From contig JADNRX010000320.1 of NCBI GenBank assembly GCA_015501595.1, forward strand, positions 1 through 62,068: a DNA stretch of 62,068 nt, written 5' to 3'. Below are positions 12,682-23,576 of the stretch, piece after piece; positions within the stretch are counted from its first letter, which is position 1, and every line of letters starts with the position of its first letter. The notes beneath the pieces are model-generated. The model saw only the letters and a list, made by a program, of their open reading frames with translations. It searched no databases and had not been told where the DNA came from. The stretch is from Hymenopellis radicata. Lineage: Eukaryota; Basidiomycota; Agaricomycetes; Agaricales; Physalacriaceae. A program made the translations under genes and the position numbers.

Positions 12682-13206
12682 GCCCAAGAGGAACGTTTAC
12701 TCGACTCCCTGTCTGTCGTGCGTAGCAAAGTCAACACGCTCGCCCCCATCGGTAGCCTTCCCCCGAAATGCTCCAAGCCATATTCGACATGTGCATATCA
12801 TTTGTAGACGACAACCCCAAGCCCCGGCATCACCTCACCTGGACCCAAGTCTGTCGTCTCTGGCGAACAATCACGCTCAACATGCCCCAGTTGTCGTGGT
12901 TCATCAATCTCTGTGACGCCAACTACGCCCGCGAGTTCCTCGCATGCTCCAGACGCGTCCCGCTCTCCATCATGCATCTCCCCCTGCCGTCTCTTCACTG
13001 AGAGCCTCCACCTGCACACGAAGCGTCTCAAGTCCATCGACGTGTATCTATTCCCAAACGACATGATCACCTTTTTCCACTCTATCGGCCCCAATCTCTC
13101 GCATCTCAGGCTTCCGTCGCTGCATTCCGCCGGTTTCAGTAAACTGCACGCTGGACGTCTCTTTTCCACCTGTCCGCCATCTGTCATTGCACGGTGTTGC
13201 TGTTGA
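12682..13206 (+). pseudogene. F-box protein pseudogene
   Basis: Remnant of an F-box protein of the expanded basidiomycete type, which would act as the substrate adaptor of an SCF ubiquitin ligase. Reading starts with AQEERLLDSLSVVRSKV and APIGSLPP, then must shift one base at about 12762 to PEMLQAIFDMCISFVDD and LTWTQVCRLWRTITLNMPQL, the F-box core with the usual W-x-x-V-C-x-x-W-R pattern. A second shift near 12995 leads into LHTKRLKSIDVYLFPNDM and GPNLSHLRLPSL, which resembles the following leucine-rich part. The frame ends at 13206, well short of the usual 400-600 residues. Two frameshifts and truncation indicate a pseudogene, although an undetected intron at the second junction cannot be excluded. 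Confidence 0.65.
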
Positions 13207-13775
13207 CTGGTCATCATTCCGTATCTCGCATTGGAGAGTCTACCAACAGCCGGCATTCGCATCGTTATCTGTTTCGGAATCGCGACGGCTCACAGTGGGC
13301 GGGAAGCACTGTAGGTATGTTTACTTTTTCACAAAGGCACTGTCTCCTCCATACTGACTAATGCGGACTCCAGGACTCTTACTCCAGTGAAGGGCAGCCA
13401 CGTACGAGTCCTGTAACAATTCTCACTTGACACAACATGGACCATTTTCAATGAGAATCGACCTAGCGGGATAGACGAGAGTCTTACGCGATGGTTGGCT
13501 TTATGTACACTGATGTGACGTTGTGAATATGGTCTGCAAGAGCAAGACCGAAAAGATTGGCACCGCAAGAGCAAGACTCGGAAAGACGGGCCGCGCAACC
13601 CCAAGACGCACAAGACGGGTTGGCCGTTTTCCTGATATGATGGGATGTTCGTGCGACTCACGTCGTGTAGGAGCATGTGTAACACAACTCAATCATGGAT
13701 AAATTGGTACACATTTATGTTTATCAATATGCAAAGCTAACGTTCAGCGATGCTCGCTGCATTTCCGAGTCTATC
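13207..13775. other. No gene recognised
   Basis: Contains AAGA/CAAGAC-rich short repeats (13540-13620), like those at 10.8-11.0 kb, and the downstream flank of the minus-strand gene ending at 13776. Nothing else is support-worthy. Confidence 0.4.
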
Positions 13776-14530
13776 TCAAAGGGAATTTACGGAGAGACGC
13801 TGTTCTTTACGAGCGTCTGCGATGGCGCGGCGGAGGCCGTCACTCTGCACGGTTGGAATGTATTAAGAAGAGAGATATAACGAGTGATAGCAGGTGACTT
13901 GCCGCGCTTTCCATCTCGAGGAGCTTGAGATTGATTTGGGACGTGTCATACTGGAGGCCTGAAACCATGCTCTGCGGTGGCTTACTTGGATACCCGCGAC
14001 ATATGAAAAGGACAAACCTTTGCAGTCTTGGAGTTGAGTCCTTTAAACGGATCGAGGTCTTCAAAAGCGACAGGCCAATAACCTAGACTTGAAACACCAT
14101 GGAAACATATGAGACGTGATTAAATATGAAGAAGAGGTCGAGGCCTACCTGAGCAGCTGAGTATGCAATTGCTCAATGTGGGCTTCGAGACTCGCGATGT
14201 ATATCGTACGCCTTTGCGGTGCGCCCAGCGTCGACCTTTCAGACCCTGGCTCAGAACATGTAATATAGAGAGCCTCGACGTACAACTCCAATGCGTTGAA
14301 GACCGATTTCTCCAGCGCGTGATTCCAGATCTTGCGCCGCTTGCCGCTGTCCTGCCGCGCCTACATCCATCATCCATTAGTGTGTACCCGGGTGAGGGGC
14401 TCATCATACGCACATATGGATGCGCAATGTGGTTCTGCTTGGCGCCGCCCGATGGTTGTCTGCCTTGAGGCAGGATGGGCTGGAGTTCGGGGAATGCAAG
14501 GTTGACCGAGTTTTGACTCTGAGTCGACAT
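13776..14530 (-). CDS. Basic coiled-coil protein, transcription-factor-like (162 aa)
   Basis: Six-exon gene, every phase consistent: exons 14530-14414, 14360-14284, 14235-14149, 14087-14018, 13971-13903 and 13844-13776, giving 162 residues. Start chosen at the first ATG of the open exon, STQSQNSVNLAFPEL. After a Gln/Pro-rich start comes a basic segment, GKRRKIWNHALEKSVF, then TLGAPQRRTIYIASLEAHIE and QLHTQLLSLGYWPVAFEDL, a predicted long helix, then helices with YDTSQINLKLLEMESA and GLRRAIADARKEQRLS. The organisation suggests a DNA-binding, dimerising protein, but no standard bZIP heptad is obvious and I know of no assigned function. Intron 5 (13902-13845) starts with GCAAGT, a GC-AG intron; a GT donor two bases on would give a stop. 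It is a paralogue of the divergent gene at 15288 and shares its upstream region. Confidence 0.82.
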
Positions 14531-15287
14531 TGCTGTAACACTCGCTGGTGAGCGCGACGGGGATGGGAGGAGGGCGCTTTATATTGACCATGAAAATTCC
14601 TTCCGTATGTACCGGGTTGTCGGCAGGTCAATCCTTTTGAATAATTACAAGATTAGGCAGTTGTCGTCGGGAAGGGAACGAGGGAATGCTTGTCGTGAGC
14701 TGTCTGAATTGGGATGTCAGTGGCGTGTACGTACGAGTAAAGGGAACACCAATGAATGTTCAATCTCATGTTGGGACACGGTGCCGTTTGGTTTGTTCAG
14801 TAAAACTTGGACGCAAAAGGGATTGCGGTGACGTGCTTGTGGTGTATAGATGGTTGCGTCCAAATCGGGGGAACTCGCATCTAAGATGTTCAGTGACAAG
14901 ATGTCACGCCTTCTTCCATCCTTCCACCCTCTTTAGAAAGATGTATTGGCTTGCCGCCGCCTCAAGTAGTTGGGTTAATCGCGTCAGTCGAACATAATGT
15001 CCGTTTTTCTTTCTGTCCCGGTGTCTACATAAATTGGCTGATCGAACAATAGGAACAAACTCAGTGTTCGCTCTTTCACATCTTACACACACCGACCTCG
15101 AGATTTCTTCGTAACTTACTGGGAACGTTGGCTTCTTTCGTTTGGGACCCTGCACCCGAGCTATTTATCTTTTTGCGTCTTAACGTTAACGCGTTCCCAC
15201 TTTGGTATTTCGGTTCTTGCCTTGTCTTTTTTGCTCCCGTGTCTTGCGCTATAAAGTGCCGGGTATCTCTCTACAACGACAACAGCA
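14531..15287. promoter_or_regulatory. Shared divergent promoter region
   Basis: 757 bp separate the start codons of two related, divergently transcribed genes. A TATA-like GCTATAAAGTGC lies about 40 bp before the plus-strand ATG at 15288, which is close and might equally be in the leader. Co-regulation is an inference from the arrangement. Confidence 0.45.
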
Positions 15288-16341
15288 ATGGAATCCACTT
15301 CGTTCGACGGCAATGTGAGTCTCACTCTGTTCTGCCTTTCTTCTTCCTCTGACCTTGCTTTAGACCTACCTTTCGTACCAAGCAGAGAATTACCAATCGC
15401 AGCAGTCCATGGGCGAATACACCTACGGTGCACCCCAATCGGACAGCTATCTGCAGAGCCCGCATGACTATACCTGGCCGTCAACATACGCCAGCCCCGA
15501 CATGTCCTCCGAAACGTTGTCATATTCCGCCGCGGACATTCCCGACATGTCCTCCGAAACGTTGCCATATTCCGCTGCAGACATTCAGCTATACGAGCCC
15601 GTCCCGCTCCCTCAACTGCCTGCGATTCTTTCGATGGGCTCGGGCTTTCCATCCCCGCATTCCAGCTATGACTCGCAGCCGCCACCGCCATTTGAACAAC
15701 AGGCGAAGCCGATAATGATGTTCCCTACACCGAGCGAGATGCTATCGGATTTAGCGCAGTCTCCGCCCAATCCATCTCTCCCCTCAGGCTCCAGGACTCT
15801 TCTCCCGCATGCTGAAAAGACAGAGTCGGCTAGGAAAGCTCGGCGGCAGACAATGGCTAATAGCCTAGGCTTTCTTCCTACAGATATGTAAGCGCCTTCA
15901 AATAACTGTCTGGATGTAGGCTTATAAGGCGATAGTGACACACTCTCGTCGCATGAGAAGAAACGACATTACCTCGAGTGTCTCGAACGTTATGTGGTAT
16001 ATCTGCACGACCAACTCAAGCTTGTCGGCGCGCAACCAGTCGCTCTGGAACGTGTCTCGAATTACCAGGGACTTAGTAGTCGATCGATAAGGGTATGGGA
16101 GTCTACTCTATTATTCGTCTATCATTGAACGGTTGTTTAGACGCTCTTGGTGTACATGGAACATAGGACGCGAAGGTTGAATCTCCAACGTATCTCTGAA
16201 GAACAAAAAGTGAATTTTACTTTGTGCTCTGCTTTTTCACAGGTTCTAACGTGATTGTAGTTTGTCTCACTGAGAGATACTGCACTCAAGCAGCAGGCAA
16301 CGGCCGATGCTCTGAGGCAAGTGGGGAACTGGATAGTTTAG
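15288..16341 (+). CDS. Basic coiled-coil protein, transcription-factor-like (285 aa)
   Basis: Five exons with agreeing phases: 15288-15314, 15364-15887, 15936-16092, 16141-16209 and 16261-16341; 285 residues, all introns GT-AG. The N-terminal 170 residues are rich in Ser, Pro, Tyr and Gln and look like an activation region; they contain a 15-residue tandem duplication (PDMSSETLSYSAADI then PDMSSETLPYSAADI; 45 bp). The C-terminal half begins with the basic SARKARRQTMANSLG and then DTLSSHEKKRHYLECLERY, VVYLHDQLKLVGAQPVALE and SIRTLLVYMEHRTRRLNLQR, predicted helices ending DTALKQQATADALRQ. The pattern of this half (basic, R-x-Y-L/I-x-x-L-E, L-H-x-Q-L) parallels the neighbouring minus-strand protein, so the two are probably diverged duplicates. 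Likely nuclear; target genes unknown. Confidence 0.85.
15501..15590 (+). repeat. 45-bp coding tandem duplication
   Basis: Two adjacent 45-bp units encode PDMSSETLSYSAADI and PDMSSETLPYSAADI. They differ at a few positions, so the duplication is recent and keeps frame. Confidence 0.9.
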
Positions 16342-16685
16342 GTGGGTTCAAATTGGCAGCGGTGATGCGAGCACACGGACAGAGAGGGGTGGATAGTGTA
16401 TTGGTGGTGCGTGCAGGGAGCTCCATAGTGACCTGAAGTGAATACCGTAGAAATGAAGATATCCCAAGATGGGAACGAGACCCTATAAGAGATCACAAAC
16501 TGTGCGCTTTGGACAGCCGCGCGAAATCAGGCTTTCACGTCTGTATGAGAAACACGATGTGGCACCGTGCGAGGAAGGTGAGTGTGGTGTCGAGAGCATA
16601 TGGGTGGGACTGCATATTCGCATATAAGTGAGATCGGTGCTTGAAGCTTGCTCGTACATTGAAACTGCTATGAAATTCATTCCAT

Positions 16686-18423
16686 TCAACGACCACAATG
16701 CGAACAAGTGGGTGGACTATCTGAATTTCCCAGCAACCAAAAACTCTTGCGACTCTTTACCTCATCATCGTTCCATGAAATGAGATAAAGGTGTACGGTT
16801 TTACTGTTGAAATTTGTCGACCAACCCCCCCACTGAACAATATCTCGAATTGGCCATGCCAAGTAGGCATTGCAGTATTGCACACCGCCTCTTCGGAACG
16901 AGTGAGCGCCATAAGCATACACATCAAAGACGTCGATGTCCACCAGAGTGTTGCGGAAGTACAGAATGAATTGTTGGGCAGACTATCCAGTGTAAGATTC
17001 GATATATATCAGAGAAACGAGACCTACCAGAGCATCAGGCCTCAACCTCTGTACCTCGTGATCTCTGGTAAGCTTCTGGAAGACAAAACCGGACTTGATC
17101 TTCGAGTGCGTAAGCCATTTAGACATCCAGCGAACGGGACATATGTGAGATTTGTCACTTGGCAGTGCAGGAATGACAAAGGGCTTAATATCTGCTCGTA
17201 CAAGTTAAAAAGTGGTCATGAATCACAGAGGATAGACACGAACCACGTCCCGTCTGGTCTGTCTTCCGCCAGTCCAGTGTAATCGTCATAACAGGACGGC
17301 GGGTGTCCGAATCGTAGCTGAACTCGATGTTGTGTGCTTTGAGTCGAAGCGTTTCATCGAAGCGCAAGAAACACACGAACGATAGTGTGTACATGGCGTG
17401 TAGCATGATTCGAAGTGTTGGACCTAGCCAGGGGTGAATTATCTATGAAAATAAATCTAGGAGGATAATACCAGCCCAGTCCTCCGGTGGTGGGTGGGCA
17501 ATCTTCTTGGCCGTGTCTCTATATAGTCGACGCATGATGTCCTAGTGAAAGATTAGATGAAGGAAGGTGGAACTGAAGTGATCCTGGACGCACCACTGTT
17601 ATTGCGCGCGCAGGTGTTGGCCTTTCGCCATGGTCTTGGACCTTGACAATCATCACTATGCTGCACCCATCTTCAGGTCAATGGACCTCACCTTACGGCG
17701 ATCAAGCGACTTATAGTAGTATTGGACAAGGTAAGATAGGGATGGATTACCAGTCCGGGTCTCCCTGTTCCAGCCAATCCTACCCCGCTTTCCTTCGAAT
17801 GCATAAAGGTATGTCAACGCAGAGCGTATCTTCCAGGCGTGTGACATGCTTGATGCCTTCGGATCGTCCACGCCTCTACGTTCACCACTGAATAGAAGGT
17901 CATCACAGCTGTCTGTAGCATTAGTTCTAGATTTCATGAAGAGCAGAGTCTCAAAACGTACTGATCCATGACAAAGCCAATAATGAAGGCATCACTGTCT
18001 GCATGTAAAACTTCTTGCGTGAAAGGCGACTCGCCATCCTTAGTGAACCCTCTGTCGACCATCCAGTTGGTGAAGGTGTCTCCAATGCTATCAGAGGTTA
18101 TAATGAGGAAAAAAATTGAGTAATTAGAGATCGACTAACCCATCATATTGTGCTTTCGTTGAAGCAGCCACGGAGAGAGCGGCCAGTGCCCGAACAAAAT
18201 TCAGGCCGGCTGGCTCATCAGGAGTCTTGTAATCGGTCCACGACGCAGCCATGTCAACTTGATCGTTGAGTTCGTCAAACAAGGAGACTTGTTCCTTTGG
18301 CGAAAGAGGTGTGGATGCCTCCAGAGAGCGACGAAGTGTTTCGGCCAGTGAATCGCCGCTATTCAAAAGAGTGGGCATCGTGAGGCGAAGGAGTGACAGA
18401 TCAACGGGCAGCAAAAATGACAT
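16686..18423 (-). CDS. Tyrosine recombinase YR-A (459 aa)
   Basis: Eight exons with all phases consistent: 18423-18140, 18087-17962, 17908-17692, 17641-17597, 17541-17472, 17423-17247, 17191-17028, 16982-16686; 459 residues. It resembles phage-type/YR-transposon integrases. The R-HxxR-Y set can be proposed: Arg in FVCFLRFDETLRLK, His and Arg in YGAHSFRRGG, and a Tyr in KTVHLYLISWND after VQWGGWSTNF. The N-terminal part (exons 1-3) matches a SAM-like core-binding domain by position. The C-terminus ends in a CxxC pair (TCSHCGR). The protein is clearly paralogous to YR-B at 42-43.8 kb: exon 2 is 126 bp and the 164-bp exon before the last is the same length in both. No terminal repeats or target duplications were found, so whether it is a transposon gene or domesticated is open. 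Confidence 0.85.
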
Positions 18424-18679
18424 TGTTCAAATTATATATGGCCAAATTTTCACTCAAAGGACGTCCCTAGTTCACGTTCAGACCATCGAACATTTGAGTC
18501 AGCTGTGGAACCGGCGTGAGGTACGTAGCGGAGCACCTTCAGGTTTGGAGAATGTTGAGAGTACGCTGGTCTAAAGCCATGGAGCGAAAGCAGGGAGGTT
18601 AATGCGTGAGAATCAGGTGAAAGCAGGGAGGTCAAGGAGAATTGCTAGGCATATGAGGAGAGATGTGCTATCGTGGGTT

Positions 18680-18930
18680 AGATATGTTGAAGCTGGCAGC
18701 TAAGGATCCGAACGGTAACCGCATACAGTTACGGCCAAGGGGACGTCTTGGAGATACGAAGAGGTATCTGGCAAGCCAGACGAGCACTCCAGGACAGGAT
18801 TTAATGCAGCGTTACGGCCACCAAGGACCCGTAAGATATCAGGGCGCGATGACATGCCACACGGTACGGTACGGGTACCCGTACAACCCATAACCGTAAC
18901 CTGTATTGTACGATCCCTAGAAGCTGCCTG
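18680..18930 (+). repeat. Dispersed repeat, GC-richer copy A
   Basis: Homologous to 55790-56110 in the same orientation. Shared landmarks include TACGAAGAGGTATCTGGCAA, a CACTCCAGGACAGGATTT block and the terminal ACCGTAACCTGTATTGTAC. It contains GTAC-rich palindromes (GTACGGGTACCCGTAC at about 18870). It may be part of an LTR or a non-autonomous DNA element; no ORF belongs to it. Differences from copy B are mostly C-to-T and G-to-A. Confidence 0.75.
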
Positions 18931-19154
18931 AAAAGGTGAAAAGGGCAAGGCGATTGAAGCTAAGGGTTAAACTTAATGAGAATGAACGTGGAAACACAAA
19001 AATATATTTTAGGAAGGTACACAGGCACGTGATTGGAACTCCTGTCGCGCTGGTCCGCACATCTTAGCACAAACACAGAGGTCGCATCTAGACTCGCAGC
19101 AAAATTCTTTCAAACGAAGGGCGAAGGGCGAAACACTGTAGGATATTTTTACAA

Positions 19155-19745
19155 CTATGAGCGTGTGGTATCGTGACTGACTCCGCTTGCACTGGGAAAC
19201 TGTTAGTAACCAACAGGACAGGACATCCCCTTGGATTGACTTACGGCAATGCAAGGAACGTCCCATTGGGAAGCTCAATTTCTAGAATCTGAGATCCCTG
19301 ACGGAAATGGCGTGTCAGAAAAAACTCCTCTTCAAGCCCCCTGAACATGTACTTACATCAATGAAAATATTGATTTTTGCGACTACGCCCTGTTTATACT
19401 CTCCTTTGACAGTCCAGAAGAGAATGCGATCTCCAACCTGTATAACAGTCACTATGCAGGTAACCCTGAGAGTCGGGCAGCCACAAACACTGAATCCGGA
19501 GTGTATACTACGCGAACCGGAGCGAATACGCGAAACAGGTAGAAGGCGAGTAGTAATGCTGGGCATAACTGCACAAAATAAAGCCTGAGATGGAGACTAT
19601 AAGTAGTATCCGCTTCCCCGTGAAGGCAGACAGAGATGGTCAAGCATCGAGATCTTAGAATTAGGGTGGAGAAGCATACAGCAGTAACAAAGAATGCAGA
19701 AATGCCGGAAGAAGCCGAAGTCACTTTACCTTGACTGGCAGCCAA
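19155..19745 (-). CDS. Small unknown protein, SH3/Tudor-like fold possible
   Basis: C-terminal three exons are well supported on the minus strand: VGDRILFWTVKGEYKQGVVA and KINIFID; then after a 58-nt intron GSQILEIELPNGTFLALP; then ASGVSHDTTRS and a TAG at 19155. The pattern (GDRxxFWxxxGxxxxGxV ... DGSxxLxIxLxxGxxxxLP) suggests a small beta-barrel such as SH3 or Tudor, common in uncharacterised basidiomycete proteins. The start is uncertain: an ATG at 19745 followed by a GTAAAG donor (MAASQ) is the best candidate, but the exon between it and 19490 was not resolved. Confidence 0.42.
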
Positions 19746-22136
19746 ACAATTACATGATTACAACGTTACTTCCCGGCCGCTTTGAACCAACTTGAGTACG
19801 CGGACAGTTTGATCATTATGAAAGTACGCAGACAGTACAGTTTGGTCATTACGAAATCGCATGGTTGCACGTAACTTTCTGATTTCTCATATGCTAACTC
19901 CGAGACGGCGTACAACGCGTGTCGTAAGAGGCCCCAAGCGTGGATGTCGAGACTCCGTTTCGAAGCCCTTCAGGTTCAGGAAGACAACGGTCCAGAGAAC
20001 TATAGAGCTCTTTTTGCTCTCTAGCTTGGTAGAATAATCATGCCCATCACGGTACTACTGGTGTTCTTACCCGGTACCCCGGTCGCCCCACCATGCTTTC
20101 ATTCTCCCGGCGCGCAGGCATCCTCAAGGCCTCCTTGCAGTCGCATTCCCAGGTGGTAAATTGGCGTGAACGTAGTCCTAGTTGCTGTCCTAGTCATTGG
20201 CATGTCTAGTCGTCTTTGTCATCATCTTGTGGTGTCGTTCCACCAGATTGATGAGCATGGTAAGAAAGGAGGAGACACGCAAAGATCTGTCGACTTTGTA
20301 TCTCACTCAGCTTTAGGGCAGGCTTCAACATGGGCTTGGAGAATTTATACACCTTCGGTGAACGAATACTTTCTCAAGTATTCGTTCGTCATTGCTCAGG
20401 TTCTGCTCCCCAACCTCACAGAAATAGCTTTTTTTGGTAGTTTTGTATGCCTTACGTTCAAATATCCTTATCAAGCTTTTGTAAGGGCTTCCTCGAACTG
20501 GCAGCAAAACAAACAAGAACCGAACCAGACAAGTGAGCTAATTGGTCATGCTCACATTGTTCAACTCGGGCATAAGGCATGTCCGATGATCGGCGCCACT
20601 TCCACGCCTCCAGACAAAGAAGACCATATGGTGTTTGGTTCGTAATATATTTAGGTAAAGCGGGTTCAGTTAACAAGCTCGCTGGAGTCCAAAAGAACGT
20701 CGCATGAGCTGAGGGTCTTCCGCTGGCGGGAACAAGCATTTCCTCCCCCGAGGGTCTGTTGGTCCGGGTGCTATCAGACTCAATGAGACGAAGCTATCAT
20801 CAGTCATCGGAGAATTGCATTCTTCGGATCTTGAGCGATTCCCGGCACCTCCTCCCTCTAAAGAATTGCAATGATCTAGGCCTCCTTCGGAAGTCCTTCC
20901 TACTAGAGTGTGGCGCGTAGGGTCCTTTCAATTACCTTGACGCATGCAGTGCGAACATGCCCTGAATCGTGAACATTCACTGCGCATCAGAATCTAACCA
21001 TTCTTGGATCTCAAACTCTGCTGCATGGGGTGACATAAAGAAATCCCTACTCGTAAGTCGTAAGTGAATACTAATCGTCCGTCCGTCAAATGAACTCTGT
21101 GTCCCATGTCAACGGCGCTGAGAGGCTGAATCAGAGACGTTGAGGAATAGCAAGCAGTTAAGACATATCACCATATGGCATAAATTACTCCACCACTAGC
21201 TCGATCAGCGCCCTCCACGTCCATATCTACTATACCTTGCTGAAGGCTTCACGTGTGGTCATAAAAGGGTCCTGTAGCGCGCGCACGTATGAATTACCTT
21301 ATGGCGCTTGATTGCAGAAAAAAGAACTGCAGGTATAGCGGCTACTACACAAAGGAAGGTCATGACTGTAGCAACACCTGTGACCAAAGGCTAGACAATT
21401 CCTCGTGAAAATGCACTCTACAGCCCCTCTGATACGAGCGCAGACTCCCGCCTTCAGAGACTTGACGACGAGTAGGTCTACGAGCGATCCGAGTTGGCGA
21501 AGGCGACAATCCTGAACGGATCCCCGACGTTGTAGAGAGTATCGACAAGACGACCTTGGAGGAGCCGCGTCGGCGCGTTTGGTCGTGAAGTCTTGACTGG
21601 GAGACATTTCATCAAGAAGGCGATCCCTCGAGATCGACAGCAGACAGGTCTGCAATGATAGTAAGCTCAGAATTGAGAGAAAGCAGAAGAACGACATACC
21701 AAGAGTCCAAAACTTGACAACCGAGTCGGTCTGAGACAAGGTGACCAGGCTCTGAAACCGGAGCTCTTCGAAAGCGGGATGAAAACGGCGATGAGAGAGG
21801 GCGTCGTTACCGAACTCGAGGACGTTGAAGACGAACCGACGGTGACCCGAATGTAAGTGTTGACGAAGAGAACAACTGGTTAAAGACATATCAGAAAACG
21901 GTGACAAAACCCATCCAGCAACGCACCAGATAGTTAGGAATCCCTTCCAGTATCCCAGCCCAGTAAATAGAGCGTGTTGAGTTCCCGGTGTCTCGTTAGA
22001 TACGTCAACGTGCCTGAAAAGATTGTTAGCCAGGTCCTTGATCAGTAGGGAGGAGAAACGACTGACGAGCGCGTCCGTAAGTAAGGGTCTCAGCGACACG
22101 CTTGCCTTCGTCGTAACAAGCGCGAGGGCCGATCGG
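19746..22136. other. Unassigned region
   Basis: A plus-strand frame at 20166-20645 is open for 159 codons and a minus-strand frame at 21299-22150 for 283 codons. The latter contains plausible exonic stretches (LEFGNDALSHRRFHPAFEEL, VDLLVVKSLKAGVCARIRG), possibly separated by introns. No family was recognised and no complete splice chain could be made. Confidence 0.3.
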
Positions 22137-22539
22137 GTCAACGTGTCCACAGCTGAGGAAATGACATGTAAGAAAAGGAGTTAACACGACGGGGTGTTGA
22201 CGTACAAATGCACATCCTGTTGGAAGGCGAAAGGAGCTTCACAGGCGGGAAGCGAGTGGGCTGACGACTGTTATCGTTCTTCGGTGGCCAGTCTACGCGA
22301 CTTCCAGTTAGTGTTAAAAAAGATGCATAACAAAATGCGCTCACATTCGAAGCTGGCTCTTCAGACAACAAAATACCGGCTTCGATAACGGTAGAGTCGT
22401 TAGACTGCCTGCTCGTCATGAGTCCCGCCATGCGTGTCTTTGAAGGCGGTGAAATTGACGGCGAAGGAGGAAAGATGCGGTAGAGGTAATTCATGTTCGT
22501 CAACATATTGATTTGTGCGCGTTGAACCTTTCCTCCCGT

Positions 22540-22896
22540 ACTAGACAGACTGTGACCGTCCACGTCGGTAGTGCTCACGGCCACATCGATCTTCAGCCTC
22601 TCGCTTATCGTACCCAAAGGAGCGTCCTTCGTCTTCCTTGTCCGCCGTCTTCTTGGTGACCGGGAGTGATGTCGTCGACGTCGACGCGTGTGCTGTGCGG
22701 GTGATGGGGCAACAGAGGATGTAGGAGAAGAGGGAATAGGTGGAGGACCCATGGCTTGGCCTTTGGACAATAATGGAGTGGAGTTGTCCAGGATACCGTG
22801 ACCGGGCAACATCAGGCGGTTGACGAGATGGGAACCGACGAATCCAGTACCAGCGACCAAGACGCGCTTCCTGGTATCCGAGTGACTTGGAATCAA
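22540..22896 (-). pseudogene. UDP-glucuronate decarboxylase-like fragment
   Basis: At 22770-22875 on the minus strand the sequence KRVLVAGTGFVGSHLVNRL, then MLPGH and ILDNS, matches the first Rossmann beta-alpha-beta of UXS-type NAD-dependent epimerases (family form KRILVTGGAGFVGSHLVDRL...GH..V.LDN). Two bases' worth of codons are missing around the glycine loop and after GH. Homology stops after about 40 codons; the same frame then runs on for about 200 codons of low-complexity Ser/Arg/Pro and unrelated sequence. This is best read as a truncated, captured gene fragment, not a working enzyme. Confidence 0.62.
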
Positions 22897-22906
22897 CCCT
22901 GCACAT

Positions 22907-23576
22907 TGGAGCTTGACTAGAGAGACGTTAAACAGGCCTGGGTAAGATCTCGTTCAAGGACGTACATGAAAGAAATCAACCACACGCGAGGAACACAGCT
23001 GGGAAGGCCCGGAAGGGCAACGACTGTGATGCTCTGCCGACCCAGCACCGGTCTCTGGAAGTAGGCTCAAGGTCGGCCCGCTATCAACAGAGGCGCGGTG
23101 CTGGAGCAGCGGGAAGACAATACTCGTCAAGAATCTTGATGTTATGCATCCGTACACTCCGCCATCGAAAAACGTTGAATATCCAGCCTGGCGCGCCCCA
23201 CACGACGTGCTAGCCATAGCTAGCAGCTGGCGGATGTCCAGCCCTTGCTCTCGAACGGTTTCGAGATAGCTGGGCGCGTGTGTGGGCATGTATGGCGGCT
23301 GTGGATATCGCTGGCAGCAACGAATGATGGTGGTCAAGAAGTGACCCGATCACATTTCGGTTACGATCAATGTCACCAAGAGTCAAGACTCCTGTAATCG
23401 ACTATGACTTGCTTCGCATACCGGACGCGTCGGACACGCGTTAAATCACTTGCCGACAATCCAAGTCTTTCAATAAGCTATTACTATTTCATGACATACG
23501 ACGGGCATGGTCGAGAATATCCCCCATTCTGATTTTGCCCTTCTCCTTCACCTTCGTCTCATCTGTCTTCGACTCT
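22907..23576. other. Unassigned region
   Basis: A minus-strand frame of 127 codons (22954-23337) has no recognised domain. The 3' flank of the Crypton-like gene lies at 23490-23576. No terminal repeat of that element was found here. Confidence 0.35.

Noticed and set aside
16686..18423. YR-A as a DIRS or Ngaro retrotransposon gene
   Set aside because: No reverse transcriptase, RNase H or split repeats lie nearby, so only a tyrosine recombinase-like gene can be claimed.
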